From: Apiotrichum sp. Y4204 | Lineage: Eukaryota; Basidiomycota; Tremellomycetes; Trichosporonales; Trichosporonaceae | Reading direction: 5' to 3' | Assembly: GCA_025531455.1 (NCBI GenBank) | Contig: JAMYHL010000032.1 | Span: 124,001 to 188,000, forward strand | Length of the DNA: 64,000 nt | Shown: positions 44,641 through 57,022 of the stretch, piece by piece | Layout of the letters: every line of letters begins with the position of its first letter | Numbering within the stretch: the stretch's first letter is position 1 | Program-made: the position numbers and the translations under genes | Notes under the pieces: generated by a model | The model's database searches: none | What the model was told of the DNA's origin: nothing | The model's input: the letters and a program-made list of their open reading frames with translations, nothing else

Positions 44641-47489
44641 CTACACTCTACGCGGGGGCATGCGGCCGGGCATGCCCTTGCGCGCTCCGGGGTCGCCGTC
44701 AGCATCGTCATGGACCATGCGCTTCTCCTCCTTGGTATCCTTGCCGAGTGCGGCCTTTTTGCGGTTGCGCACGGGGAGGAGACGCTCGAGGCGGAGCCAC
44801 TTCTGGACATTTGTGCCCTGGCCACGGACGCCGAGGTCCTGCCCCGCGACCTTTGAGCTGTCCCAGAGGCCCTCGCCGCCGGGCTTGAGGTCGCGCTCGT
44901 AGTTTGCGATGAAAGGGTGCGCCTCCGTGTTGTACACATAGTTGTCGAGCGAGAGGAGCTCCGGGTCGGCCTGCAGCAGGTAGTGGTACTTGAACGTCTC
45001 GGCGAAGATGAACGACTCCATGTTGTTGCCGTACACAATGTCCTGTGGCTCACGGGTCACGTCGTGGATGGACGAGAAGCCGTGTGCAACGCGGGAATGG
45101 TTCATCCACGAACCGAACATGCGCCAGCCCTTGTCCTGCCATGCACGGTCACCGGTGAGGCGGTACCTGTGTGTGAGTAGACAGTCGTGAGTTGCCTGAA
45201 GCCGACGTAACTCACATATAGAACACGCTTTCAATTGTCTCCGGGCGGTTGATGTAGTATCCGGTGGAGCTGGAGACGCCGGGCGGGGATCCGCGGATGC
45301 TGCGGTAGTAGGTGATAGGACGATTCGGCTTGCGTCCCGAGTCGTTCTTGACGAGGGTGCGGTCGTCGATCCAGCGAACCTCGCCGTCGTCGTGGTCCTT
45401 GAACATGCGGGTGTGGTCGATCTGGTCATCGGTGAAAGGCTTTTTGATAGGCGCGTGCCACCGGTTCCCGTCCGTCGTAATGTTCTCAAATGCAGTCTCC
45501 ATGTTCTTGTCGTAAAAGTGCACAACCTCGGGCTGGATACCCGTCGGCGTGCCCGCGCCGATCCAGTAGCAAGTGGTGGTGAACTTTGCGGCGTCGGACA
45601 TGTCCTTTGGCCGGTCGAGGAGCTTGGCGCCCATGGCGAGCATGCCGCCGGCAAAGCACGCCAGGTGCTCCGTCTCGCGCTTGAGCACGCCGCCCTCGTA
45701 CTTGCCGATCGTCATGAGGTCGCGGTTGGGGATGACGTCAACGGGGGTGAAGAGCAGCTTGCGCGCGGCGTCAATGCTGTCCTCATAGAGACGGCGGTAG
45801 ACCTTTGCGAGCTGGCCGCCGCCGAGGAGTTTGTACGCCTTGATGAGGTACTCGTAGTACGAGTCGGTCATGGCGCCAAACGAGAACGAGCCGCCGATTT
45901 CGCCGGTACCGTCAGCGGAGAAGGCCATTGGCAGCAGGGGCTTGAACTTTGACCGCGGGGCAGCCTGTTCGTTGATGTAGTCAATGCCGCGCTGTGCGAG
46001 GTCAAACCACTGCCTGTCGCCTGTCGCCTGGGAGAGACGGATGAGCTCGAGGGTCATGCTGCCGACCTCGGCAATCGACACGGTGTGCAGGTTGTAGTAC
46101 CCCGCCTCGGCGCCAGGGTCAATGCGCGAGCCCTGAGGGAGGCCACTGCGGGTGTTGAACGCGCGGCCAAGAATCTCAGCCACGTCCACGGCACGCTCGA
46201 GCATGAGCTTGTCGCCCGAGAGGTCGTACGCGCCGAGCAGGCCGCCGAGGTAGCGAATGCCCGACTCGAACACAGGGAGGCCGGTGCTTGTGTCGCGATT
46301 CTCGGTCCAGCCGCCCTCGCTGGTCGGTGCACGATAGCCCTGGGACCAGTCCCGGCCGGTGATCCAGTTGAAGTTGAGCTGGTTGACGTGCGGCCGGCAG
46401 AGGTTGTACTCGTCCTGCAGGCCGAGGACGAGAAGCGTGTCGAGCGTGTCCACAATCGAGGCGCCCCATCTGATGTCAGTTGAGCGAACACGACGCAACT
46501 CACGCATTGAAGGGGTCCGAGGTCTGGCCGGTCTGCGGGCGTACCTCGTCGTGACCTGGAGTGTCAACATGTCTTCCCGGAGCGACATTCCCGCACATCC
46601 CTCACTCACCCCACGCCTTGTCCTTGTACGCCTGCCAGCCATACACAAACGCGCGCTTCACAGCGTCGCGGCGCTTGATGCGGAGCTCGCGCTGCTCCTT
46701 CGACTCCCACTCGCGGTCCTTGGTCTTGAAGCTTGGCCACTGAATATCCTTCACGCCCGGCGCGTCCTCCTTCCAGTTCGCGGGCCCCTTCCAGTTGGCC
46801 GCAAAGCTGTCATCAGGCAGCGCAGCCTTGACCCACTTCTTGTCCCCAGGGAGAGGGGGCGACGTGATCTCACGCAGCTTCGAGTCCGGGAACACCTCCT
46901 CGTGCGGTTTGCGGAGGTACGTCGCGAGGTTGACCTCGGGGAAGAGCGTGTCGGGGTCGACAAAGTCCTTTGGACCGGGGTTGAGCGGCGGGATGCGGCG
47001 CCCGACATTGGTGAGAAAGTGGTCTCCGTTCTTGTCAAGGACATAAAAGTGGGGGTCGTCGGGACGCGGCGGGCGGGCCGGGGGCGCGGGCGCCTTTTTC
47101 CCCGCGGGCTTCTTGTCGTCAATCGGCGGCGGCAGGTCGTCCCAGATATTCTCGCCGCCGAGCCGCTGGTCAATCTCGTCAAACGGCACGGGTTCCCGTG
47201 GCGGCGGTGGCGGCGAGTAGCTCTCCAGCGACGAGTAGTAGAGAAAGACGGTGACGCACGCGAGGACAGCGATGATCACGCGGCTGCGGCGCTGAAGGCT
47301 GCGCCGCAGCGTGCGCGCCTGGGGGAGGGACACGCCGGCCTCGACGTCGAATGGCCCGCCGCCAGAGAGGAGGAATCGGTCCCCCCCTTTGCCGTACTTG
47401 TCGTCGTCGTAGTCTTGGCGCGGGGGCGTGCCCGGCGGAGGCGAGAGCGAGCGCCCCTTTGGCCGCGAGCGCGCGTTGTACAGCGACAT
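44641..47489 (-). CDS. Class I alpha-1,2-mannosidase (GH47)
   Basis: Exons are 46610-47489, 46504-46555, 45216-46469 and 44641-45166, giving 903 residues; the introns are 54, 34 and 49 nt. GH47 enzymes trim alpha-1,2-mannose from N-glycans in the ER or Golgi and need calcium. The N-terminus is a cytosolic, Pro/Arg-rich tail followed by one membrane segment (about residues 70-88, IIAVLACVTVFLYY), so a type II membrane protein. A long luminal stem follows. The catalytic domain starts near AVKRAFVYGWQAYKDKAWG and has WGASIVDTLDTLLVLG, FESGIRYLGGLLGAY, ETEHLACFAGGMLAMG and RPETIESVFYMYRLTGD. The terminal NTEAHPFIAN matches the calcium-binding end of class I enzymes. At 903 residues it is longer than the usual 500-650 because of the stem and C-terminal basic tail. 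ER Mns1 and Golgi-type enzymes cannot be separated from sequence here. Confidence 0.94.
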
Positions 47490-48739
47490 CGTGGCGTGGA
47501 CGAGTGCAAAATAGGTGGTGGAGATGAGTGGGAAAGAATGTGGACAGAAGTTGGATGGAAAAAGTCGGTGTGTGTCCCGTGTCTTGTTGCGTCGTGGAAC
47601 AGCTGGCCAGTCCTAGTCTTATTAGCGTGCACTGCCGCCGGATTCCCCTTGTGGTGCACTGAAAAGTCGTCCAAAAAACCGGGAATGTGCTCTGATATCT
47701 GCTGCGCAGCGCGCAGCGGGAAGCAAACGATTTACAGGTTCTTTTTGGCCCCGATGCCGATATCGAATGTCAATGCCTGCGGATGGCAAAAGGAGGTCGA
47801 GCAGACGAGCAAGAAGTGTCAAGGGGGTGAATGGAGGATCGAGGACGGTATGAATGGTGACGAGGCAAGCAGGATACTTACAGGGCGTGTCTTTTCAGCG
47901 CAGCCAGCAGGCAGGAAGCATGTTGCATTGGTTTCCGCGAACCCCCCCTGTCCCCCCTGTCCCTCCTCAGCCCTTCGTAGCCTCTTGCAGCCTCGATCCC
48001 AGCCTCGCCTCGTGCATCGCGTGCCGCCTCCGCGCCTCCGCGCCCCCGATCGCAATACAGGAAATGCAGGCGCCGTGCATTGCTTGTGAATCCGAGGCTC
48101 AAGACTGGGTATGCTGGGCAGTTACTGTTCCACCTGCCAGTAAACGGCGTCAGCTCCTAACCTGCTGGCTGGGCTGGTCGCTGGCGTGTCATCCCGCCAA
48201 CCCCAGTATAGTTTTCTCAATGTCATCGTCTGCGTCGACCCACTACTGAGTAGACTAAACGTTCCCTCCACGTCGATTTGTGCAACCAGGAGGCTTGGAG
48301 CTTGGGCGCCGACGCTCGACTGTCATGGCTAGTTGTGTCGTGCCTCGCCTCGTGGGAGCGTCGTCGCCACTGGCCACTAGCCACATTGCCCCTGTTCATC
48401 CCCATCTCCACTTGTGTGCAGTCCAGCAAACCAGGTAACTAGCTGACTAGACTGTCCCATGCATGCTACTTGTACTATCAGTGTTCGTCGTCGCTGTCGT
48501 GCCCCCACTCATCAGGGTGCGGCCCGTGTTTTCAGGTATGAGTGTGGGGGTGGGTGTGGAGGTGGAGGTGATGCTTGTAGGGATGGAGGATGATGCTGGA
48601 GGCCTGAAGGTGTCCGAAGCAAGATGCAGCATCGCCTTGCTTCTTGAGGAATACGGGACCCAATCCCCATATTATGCCGTCGCGATGGTGAGGATATCTG
48701 AATATCTGGGTATCTGGATATCTATCGTGATCATGCACG
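47490..48739. other. Intergenic: mannosidase promoter and 3' side of the 1199-residue gene
   Basis: The 1250 bp include the dispersed GC-rich motif at 47705-47717 and a run of GGTGTGGAGGTGGAGGT-like words near 48550. The open frames here are short and biased. No gene or RNA was recognised. Confidence 0.55.
47705..47717 (+). repeat. CGCAGCGCGCAGC dispersed motif, copy 3
   Basis: Exact copy of the intergenic 13-mer, extended to GCGCAGCGCGCAGCG as at 31540 and 61373. Confidence 0.8.
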
Positions 48740-48928
48740 TCATGGCCGGCTCGACACGGTCTGCCCGCTGCCCGTCTGCGCGAGGCTGCCGACCTGCTTG
48801 CGCCAGTTGTCAATGTTGCTTCCGGGATCCGGGACCTCGAGCGGCGGCTGCGACGACGGGTACGGCATGTTGGGCATCATCATCGACATGTGGCCGGGCA
48901 TACCCATGCCACCCATTCCCATGCCACC

Positions 48929-48959
<31 letters not shown>

Positions 48960-51900
48960 CCCATGCCGCCCATCGGCATCCCCGGCATGCCGTAGCCCGA
49001 CATGTACGGCGAGCCGTACGGGTTCATGCCCATGTTGCCCATGTTCGGCATCATCATCGACTGCGACTGCTGTGGGCGCTGTGAGCGCTCGAGCTGCTGC
49101 TTCTGCGCGGCGCCGGCGTGCTTCCACGCGAGCGGTAGGTCGTCCTCTATCTCCTCGACCGTCTGCTCCTTCTTGCGGGCATCCTGCGCCCGCTGTCGGC
49201 GGACGTGGAGCGGCACGTCGTCGTCGTCATCGTCGTCCTTCGCCGCGGCAGGGGCGGGGTCGGCCGCGATACCTGATAAGGTCCTTTCGAGGTCGGCGGC
49301 GAAGCCCAGCCCGTCGGCGAAGGGCAGCGGCTCGTCGTCCGTTTTCTGCTTGACGGCGCGTATCGTGCTTCCGCCCTCCATCGGGCCCTCCGCACCCTCA
49401 GCGGACGCAGACGCACTCACAGCGCCCGGCTTGCGGAAGCGAGACAGCGGCACCTCCTCATCACTATCGTACACCGTCGCCTTGACCCTCGAAAGCGGGA
49501 CGTCGTCCTCCTCATCGTCTTCCGAGTCCGAGGAGGCCACAGCCGGAAGCTGCGGCGGGGGCGGAACGGAGATGGCTGACGGCGAGATTGGCCCATGCGT
49601 GCTTCTGCGTGTCGTGTGCGGCGACAGCGCGCGTACACTGCCCGCAACGGAGCCGCGGATAGACGGGTTGACTTGGCTGAGAGGCACTTCGTCCTCGCTG
49701 TCCGAATCGTCGCCGTCGCTGCTCCCAAACCACGTCTCCACGCCGAGTCCGGGTGCTTCGGGCGCACCGAGTCCCTGCGTCTCAGGCCCACCACTAGTTC
49801 CCGGGAGCATGAGCGTCGCGGGCCGGCCGTCGGGCGCAGCAGCCCCCTCGGGCTTGTGCAGCTCGAACATCGACTGGCGGTTATCGCCCGGCATGGTGAT
49901 CCGCTTCTCGCCTGGCCCGGCAGCGAGATCAGGTATACCCCACACGCTCATGCGGTTCGGGTTCGGGAGGCCGAGGTGTGGTGTGTCCGCGTCCTTTGTC
50001 TCAATCATCGTGGCGCGCTTGTTGAGGAAGCGCGTCCTGCGGCGGTCGGCCTTTTCGATCTTTTCGCGCTCAAACGCCAGACGCGCCATCTCTTCTGCGT
50101 CGGTTGCGTTCTTCTCCGCCTCCTGGATGGCCTTGAGCTTGGCCATCTCGCGCTCCCACACCGTGTCGACACCAAACACGGACCGCGACTTTGCCATGCG
50201 GTCCTGTTTGGCTGCCGCCTCGTCGTCTTCCCCAGGAACATTGAGGGTAGGAACTCCGAATGTCGTGGACGGGCGCTGCGAGAGGCTGGGCTTGGGGGGC
50301 GAGAGGCTGTCGGCATTGTCCCTCGGCTGTCCCTCCTCCGGCGCTGCCTCCGTATTCCGCGTCATCATGGACGGACGGTGGTCGCCGTAGAAAACACGCT
50401 TCTTGTTCCGCAGCTGCTGCTTTCGCGCCTCGAGCTGGTCAATGAGAGATGTGCCCTGTAGATGTTAGCAAATGTATACCGTCCTAGACCCACGTAGAGC
50501 TTCCCCGGGAGACGCTCCTCAGGCTCGTCCTCGACATGGGCTCCGTGGTATATCTCGCCCTCCTCCGCCTGGCCGTGGAAGAAGAGCTCGTCCTCGCGGC
50601 GTCCACCGACCATGAGACTGGAGCGGAAGGTGCGCTGCGCAAGGGAGAGGGGCACGCCCATACCCATGTTGAGGATGGACGCGCGCGCATCAGCCGGCAG
50701 AGGCTTTTCGCCGAGTGTGAACCCCTCGGGAATGTGAACAGTTGCCGTGGGCTTCTCGGTTCCCGCCAGGGCCGAAGGCATGATCAGCGTCTTGGGGCGC
50801 AGCAGCTCCTGCCGCCGGATACGCAGCGCCTGCGCGCCGTACTTTGGCGGCCGGAGCGGGCGACCATAGTCGCCCGCGGTGGGAATGTCGTCAAACATTG
50901 GGCGCTGAGGCGAAATTTGCTCAAACTCGCCGCCGACGCTCCCTTCCGCATAGTACGAGTCGGTGAGGGAGCCGCGGCGTGCAGAAGACCGCACTGACGT
51001 GGAGGGCAGGTTGTCTGCGACGCTGAAACGCGCACTCCGACGCTCAAGGTCGACGCTGGACGCGCGCGGGCCAGCAAACGACGAGGAGAATTCGGTTGTG
51101 GGGCCAGGGGACTCGAACGGATTGCGCAACAGGCTCTCCTCGTCAAACGCCAGGCTGAGCTTGGGTGGGACGGTGGTGATGGTGTTCCGGCGATTGTCGT
51201 CGGTTGCCACACCCGGGCGCGTGGGACGCCTGGTACCTATGCCCATGTTGCTCATCGGGCGCGACGCCGGCGGGCTGGCGAGCGGGGACGACGGCAGGGG
51301 CACCATGACGGGCTCGGGGCGGCCGAAGCGGTTACGGTCCTGCTCTGCGTCGAGGGGAGCGGGGGCGGACGCGGGCCGATCAATCGACGCGGCGCCAGGG
51401 GGACCAGGGAGACCAGGGGTGTCGCCGCCTTCGCGATCGCGCTCGGCGTCCTCGTACGGCAAGCCCGGTTCAAACTGTATAAGGCTGCTGGTGCTCCCGC
51501 CCATGACGCCCTTTTCGCTGCGCTGCGAGGTGCTGATTCCGCGGACGTGGGTCTCCACGACGCTGTGGCGGACATCCGGGAGGCCGCCGAGGTCAGTGCT
51601 GAGTACCGATGCGCGTGCGCCCTGCAGCGGGGAAAGCGGGGAGGAGAGCGGGGGCGACATGGCGTTGAGCGGCGCAGGCTCAGCGAGGGGCACGGACGTG
51701 GGCTGCGGCATTGCCAGAGAGGCGGGGCCGGGCCGCTGGCGCTGCGCGGCCGACATGGACTGGGACTGGGTGATCTCGTCTGGGATCCAGTTACTCGTTG
51801 GGCGGCCGCCAAACTCGAGCTGGCTGCCCGACATTGTGCGCTGCTTTCTCTGCTGGGACTGGGTGGGGACAGGAGGCGCGCCGACAATGGGGTACGGCCC

Positions 51901-52463
51901 GGACATCTGGAACTGGCCGGGCGTGTCGCGGAGTCCTGGCGGAGGCAGGTGTGCGTGCGGCGCGTAGACGTTCTCGGGCTCGGGTTCGCCAAAGAGCGTC
52001 TGCCGGCGCGGCTTCACGGCGTCCGGCGAGCCTGCGCCATATCCCTGTCCGTGGCCGTGGGAGTAGTGAGAAGGGGAGTACGAGTCGGGGCTCGTGGGGC
52101 CCGACGCGCCCGGCCCCGGCCCCTGCCCCTGCCCCGGGCCCTGTGCGTGTCCGTGGCCAGACGAAGAGGCGTGTCCTTGATAACTCCCTTGGCTTGGGGG
52201 GACGGGGCGCCCGTCCCGCGCACCAATGGGCGGTATCACCGGCGGGCGGTTGTACACGCCGCGGAAGATTGCGCTCTTCTTGTGGTCCACATTATCGCCG
52301 TACCTGTCCTCGGGGTCGTTGTCGTATTCTGTGTGTGAGTGGGGAGTGGGGTGGGGGGGTGTAGGAAAGACGACTCGGAGCTTGGGGTTTGAAGAGGCTT
52401 GGAGGTGGACGTACCGAGGAGCGCGGCTGCGAGCGCGAGACGGTTAAAGTGCGGCGTGGCCAT
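48740..52463 (-). CDS. Large low-complexity protein of unknown function (1199 residues)
   Basis: Exons are 52415-52463, 50494-52328 and 48740-50455, giving 1199 residues. I do not recognise the family. The short first exon codes MATPHFNRLALAAALL. Right after the intron comes an acidic, conserved-looking stretch (EYDNDPEDRYGDN, then DHKKSAIFRGVYNRPPV). Residues 55-130 are Gly/His/Gln-rich. The middle is Pro/Ser-rich and mostly disordered, with short ordered blocks such as KYGAQALRIRRQELLRPKTL and LPGKLYGTSLIDQLEARKQQ. Around residue 660-780 there is a helical, charged segment (DTVWEREMAKLKAIQEAEK). The C-terminal 100 residues are a Met/Gly/Pro-rich run (about GMGGMGGMG) that could drive self-assembly. 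A coiled-coil plus disordered scaffold is a fair guess. No enzyme motif is visible. The intron phases fit, and the strong codon bias supports a real gene. Confidence 0.75.
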
Positions 52464-53179
52464 CGCACGCCCAGAAGAGAGAGAGTCGAGGTCGAGTTGA
52501 AGACAGAGATGTTGTCGAGGTGGAAGTCGAAGTGGGACTGCGAGAAGGCGGGTGCACTAGATGGGACGGATTCAGGCCCCGACACAAAGTGCTGTCCCAA
52601 GTTCGCGTTCTGGTGAAATTATAAAGAGGTGTGTGTGTCGTTGCGTCGAGGTCGAATACAGAAAGAATAGAAGAATGGAGAAATGCGAGAGATGCAAGAG
52701 ACTGGAAAGCAGACGACCAGTTGTCAAGACTCGGGATAGATTGTGGCCCGTGGGCGGTGACGCGGGACCTGGACCTGGCGCAACTCCGAGTTTACGACTT
52801 TGCCGCAACCTGCACTCTGCACACTCATGGCGCGGTGGCGGGCGCGAGGCAACGTGGCTCTTCTAACGGCTGCTGGCTGCAAGGTTACACCGCCGCTGGC
52901 ACCGGCCCTGTCTCCGTCAGATGCACCTGCAATGCACTGCATGCACCTTCGAGCACTACATACGAGAAATGCATGCATGCGCTTGCCACAGAGGGGTGGA
53001 GTTGAGTCCCTCTTTGTGACTCTCGCAGACAAAAGCGCTTTCAGTCGCACCGCGAAGTGTGCCGTAAGCACGCGCTGCACCTTCCCAGATCACCCTCCGC
53101 ACTCCGCTTGCTCCGCTGCACATGTCTGCAATCCGTACATCATTCTACAAATGCAACCTAACAACACACTACGGTCATT
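52464..53179. other. Intergenic: promoter of the 1199-residue gene and FOX2 3' side
   Basis: The 716 bp contain no recognised gene or RNA. Small inverted words such as TGCATGCA occur near 52930-52980. Confidence 0.55.
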
Positions 53180-56008
53180 TTAGAGCTTGCTCTTGAGCTG
53201 GGCCTGGGGGCGGAGGGTGACGGCGGCGTTGGAGAGGGCCGGGGCGTTGCGCTCCTTGACCTTGGTCTGGAAGATGACCTTGTCGCCCTCCTTCCACATC
53301 TCGGTGACGAGGGTCTCTCCCGGGATGACGGTGCCGGCGAAGCGGACCTTGATGTCCGAGTACGGGCCGTAGGTCTTGAGGACGTGGCGGCCGGCAAAGC
53401 CCATGGAGCAGAGGCCGTGGAGGATGGGCTTCTTGAAGCCACCCATGGCGGCAATCTGGGGGTCAATGTGGAGCGGGTTGTAGTCGCCCGAGAGACGGTA
53501 GATGGCGGCCTGGTCCTCGGAAGTCTTCTCCTCGACAACGGCGTCGGGGGCACGCTGCGGCGGGGTGTTGTTGGCCGAGGCGTTGCCGCGGTCGGCACCG
53601 GTCTTCTGGCCGCCAAAGCCACCCGAGCCACGGAGGAAGACAGTCGACTGGTTCTCGAAGATGAGCTTGCCAGTCGCCTTGTCACGGGTCTCGGTGAGCG
53701 AGGTGACGGCAGCGGCCTTGCCCTTGTCGAGGACCTCACGGAGGTAGGGCTGGTTGACAAGAGTGCCCTCGGTGGGGATGTCACCGTGGATCTTGAGGTA
53801 CTGCTCGCCGTGGAGAAGCTTGGTGGGGTTGAAGTTGGGGACAAAGTCGTTGTAGTCAATGCCGGCCGAGCTGACGAACTGGGGAATGACACCAAAGGTG
53901 GGGAGAGCGCCAAAGTTGTCGGCGTTCTCGTAGGTGTAGTCGAGCTCAGAGGCGTGGGCGCCAATGCCGAGGTTGTAGAGCATGACGTCGCGGGGCGAGA
54001 AGACGTACTCGCCGGTCTCGTAAGTCGCACGCTTGGCCTTCTTGATCTCCTCAGTGTCCTTCTCGTCGATGAACGACTCGCGGTCGGCGCCACCCTCAGC
54101 GCCCTCGACAACGTTGGTGAAGTTCTCCATGATCTGCATGAACGACTCCTGGGTGGAGGCGGGGTGGGTCGAGCCAGACTTGAAGCTGGTGATCTCGGAC
54201 CACTTGGCGGCGATCTGCTCGGGGGTGGGGATGCGGTTGTTGGGGAAGACCGCACCGGCGGTGCGCTCCCAGCGGAGCTGGGCAGCGAAACCACCGAAGG
54301 ACTCGTAGATGGTGCCGGTGACCTTGACCTCCTTGGAGGTAAGGAAGCCAACAATAGGAGCAAGGTAGTCGGCCTTGAAGGTCTGAACCATCTCCTTGGG
54401 CCAGACGGTCTCGGTCATGGCGGTACCGGCACGGGGGGCGATAATGTTGACAAGAACGTTGTTCTTCTTGCCCTCAATGGCGAGCGACTTGCCAAAGCCG
54501 ATGATGGCGGCCTTGGCGGTACCGTAGTTGGCCTGGCCATGGGCACCGTAAATGCCGTTGGGAGAGGAAGTGACGACGATGCGGCCGTACTTCTGCTCCT
54601 GCATGTAGGGCCAAGCGGCCTGGCAACACTTGTAGGTGCCGCGGAGGTGGACGTTCATGACCTGGTCCCACATCTGCTCGGTCATGTTGACAAAGGCCTT
54701 GTCGCGGAGGATACCGGCGTTGCAGACAAGAACGTGGATCTTGCCAAACTTGTTGATGGCAGTCTGGATGATCTTGTCACCGTCCTCGGCCGAGCAGACA
54801 GCGGCGACGGCGTCACCGCCGAGCTTCTTGCACTCGACGACGACCTGGTCGGCGTTGGCCTGGACAACGTCGTTGATAACAACGTTGGCGCCGAGCTTGG
54901 CGTACATGTGAGCGTAGGCGCGGCCAAGACCGTTGCCCGAGCCAGTGATAACGACAGTCTGGCCCTTGTAGTCGATCGGGGGGCCCTGCTCGTTGGGGCC
55001 GAGCTTCTTCTGAGCCTCAACAACGGGGAGCATGTCGTTTCCGGGGTTGACCTGCTTGGCGTCGGTAAAGTCCATAACGTCCTTCCAGTGGGCGGCAACG
55101 GCGGAGGGGGTGAACGACTTGTCGTCGGTCTTGTAGACCCATCCGCGGGCACGCTCCCAGCGGAGCTCCGAGTAGAAGCCACCACCAAGCTCAAAGATGC
55201 GGCCACCGACGTCGGGGCCGTTGCGGGCAGTGAGGACACCGACGAGGGGAGCGATGAACTCGGGGTTGAGGGCCTTGAGGACGTCCTCGGGCATAACAGT
55301 AGCAGTCATGGCCGAAGCGGCGAGAGGCACAATGGTGTTGGCCTTGATGTTGTACTTGACACCCTCGGCGGTGAGCGTCTTGGAGAACACGACGAGACCC
55401 ATCTTGGCGGCCGAGTAATTGGTCTGGCCACCGTTACCGTAGATACCGGCGGGGGAGCAGGTGTTGACGACACGGCCCCACTTCTGCTGGCGGAAGATGG
55501 GCCAGACCGCCTTGGTCATCGAGTAGGCGCCCTTGAGGTGGACCTCCTGGATCTGGTCCCACTTCTGGTCGGTCATCTTCTTGAACGACGAGTCGCGGAG
55601 GATACCGGCGTTGTTGATGAGGACGTGGACGGTGCCAAAGGCCTTGACGGCCTGGTCGACGACCTTCTGGCCCTCCGAGACGGATCCGACGGCAGCGACG
55701 GCCTGGCCACCGGCTGGGCGTTAGTGTCTGTGCGGCAGGGAGTGATTCTACGGAATTTGGCAAGTGATGGAAGCTCGAAGCGGCAGGACGGCCGTGGATC
55801 CGGCCGTGGGAAGCCGGCTTTCTGGGGTATTGTACTCACCCTTGCGGATCTCCTCGACAGCGGCGTCGGCGGCCTTCTGCGAGACATCGTTGATGACGAC
55901 CTTGGCGCCGCGTGCGCCGAAGAAGTGGGCGTAGCCGAGACCGATACCGCCACCACCACCGGTGACGAGGACGACAAGGTCCTTGAAGTCGAGCTGAGGT
56001 GCGGACAT
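53180..56008 (-). CDS. FOX2: Peroxisomal multifunctional enzyme type 2 (Fox2)
   Basis: Exons are 55840-56008 and 53180-55713, with a 126-nt intron, giving 900 residues. Fox2 (MFE-2) does the second and third steps of peroxisomal beta-oxidation: 2-enoyl-CoA hydration and 3R-hydroxyacyl-CoA oxidation. Two SDR domains stand in tandem. The first has TGGGGGIGLGYAHFFGARGA and the active-site NYSAAKMG; the second has TGSGNGLGRAYAHMYAKLGA and NYGTAKAA. The C-terminal hydratase-2 (MaoC) domain carries the YRLSGDYNPLHIDPQIAAMGG motif. The protein ends in SKL, a canonical PTS1 peroxisomal signal. The length fits yeast Fox2 (900). The strong codon bias opens an 886-codon frame on the other strand, which is a shadow. 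The PMP47-like carrier gene lies about 6 kb away. Confidence 0.97.
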
Positions 56009-57022
56009 ATTGTCGCGGGGTTTGGGGGAGGGGGAGGAGTGTGATGCTAAGGACGTGAGTCCGGTTTGTGGGTCTAAGATAAACTAGATTTGTGGATGCA
56101 AGATGGGGGAGCTTTTACGGAGCTCGACACGACAGAGACAGATGAGAGAGAAAGAAAGATGAGATGCTAAGTTGAGAGGAAGAGAGAGAGAAAAAAAAAG
56201 AAAAGAATGGATGTTGATGGATGTTAAGTGCGGTAGTGAGAGCGTGTGTGGGACCGGCGACCGGCGCCACCGCACCCAGCCAGCCCAGCAGTTGGGTAGT
56301 GCTCACACATATCCGGCTCTCTCTCGGCCTGGTTACCGACCGACACTGCCCCGGCAACAGGTGTGCGCCGTTGCCCCTTGTGATCCTCTCCTCGCGTGCC
56401 CACTCGCGCCACTCGCCTACTTTCTTACTCATTCTGTGCACCTCTAGGCCTCTCGGTCTGCATTGCCCGCAACGTGTTGAAGTGCAATGCGTGCCGTGCC
56501 GGGTGCCCGAGTTGCAAGCCATTGGCAGCCATGTGGGTGGAAGATTCGTTCACTTTCCCACCCAGCATCCACCACCACCTCATTATCATCCTTCGGATCT
56601 CGTTGTCTCGCATTACCCGGATATAACTGGTGACGTGGCTGGGCAGAGGATGGACCGGTTATATCTCTTTGTGCCACTGCCATTGGATGCAGAGTGGGCT
56701 AGTTCCGGATATGCTAACAATGCCCTAATGCAATCCAATTAGGATCCCTTATTCGCAGTTCGTAATTCACTGACTGCAGTCCATTAGGAGTGGATTTTTG
56801 GCTGACACCCCGGCCGCCGCGGCCCCTACGGCCCTTGCAGGCAGAGTGACCGTGCCACCCCCGCCGGGCATCTCGGACCCGACCCAGTGCCCATCGCCCC
56901 TCTGGCGGCGTCTTTCCCCGCGCCTGCCGGCCCCGTCCACGGCGCGGCCTCCATCCACCGCGCAGCGCCGATACGTATCTACAGCCACAGCTCTACAGTA
57001 GCTCTACATCAGCTACAGCCCG
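56009..57022. other. Intergenic: FOX2 promoter and PLP2 3' side
   Basis: The 1014 bp include an A/G-rich stretch at 56140-56215 (AGAGAGAGAAAAAAAAAG) next to the FOX2 leader. No gene was recognised. An oleate-response element could not be identified by eye. Confidence 0.55.

Noticed and set aside
49002..50390. 462-codon frame on the + strand
   Set aside because: It is antisense to the 1199-residue protein and has only Ser-rich shadow composition.
53384..56044. 886-codon open frame on the + strand
   Set aside because: It is the exact antisense of FOX2. GC-rich third positions remove stops on the other strand; its Gly/Leu/Val-rich product has no family features.
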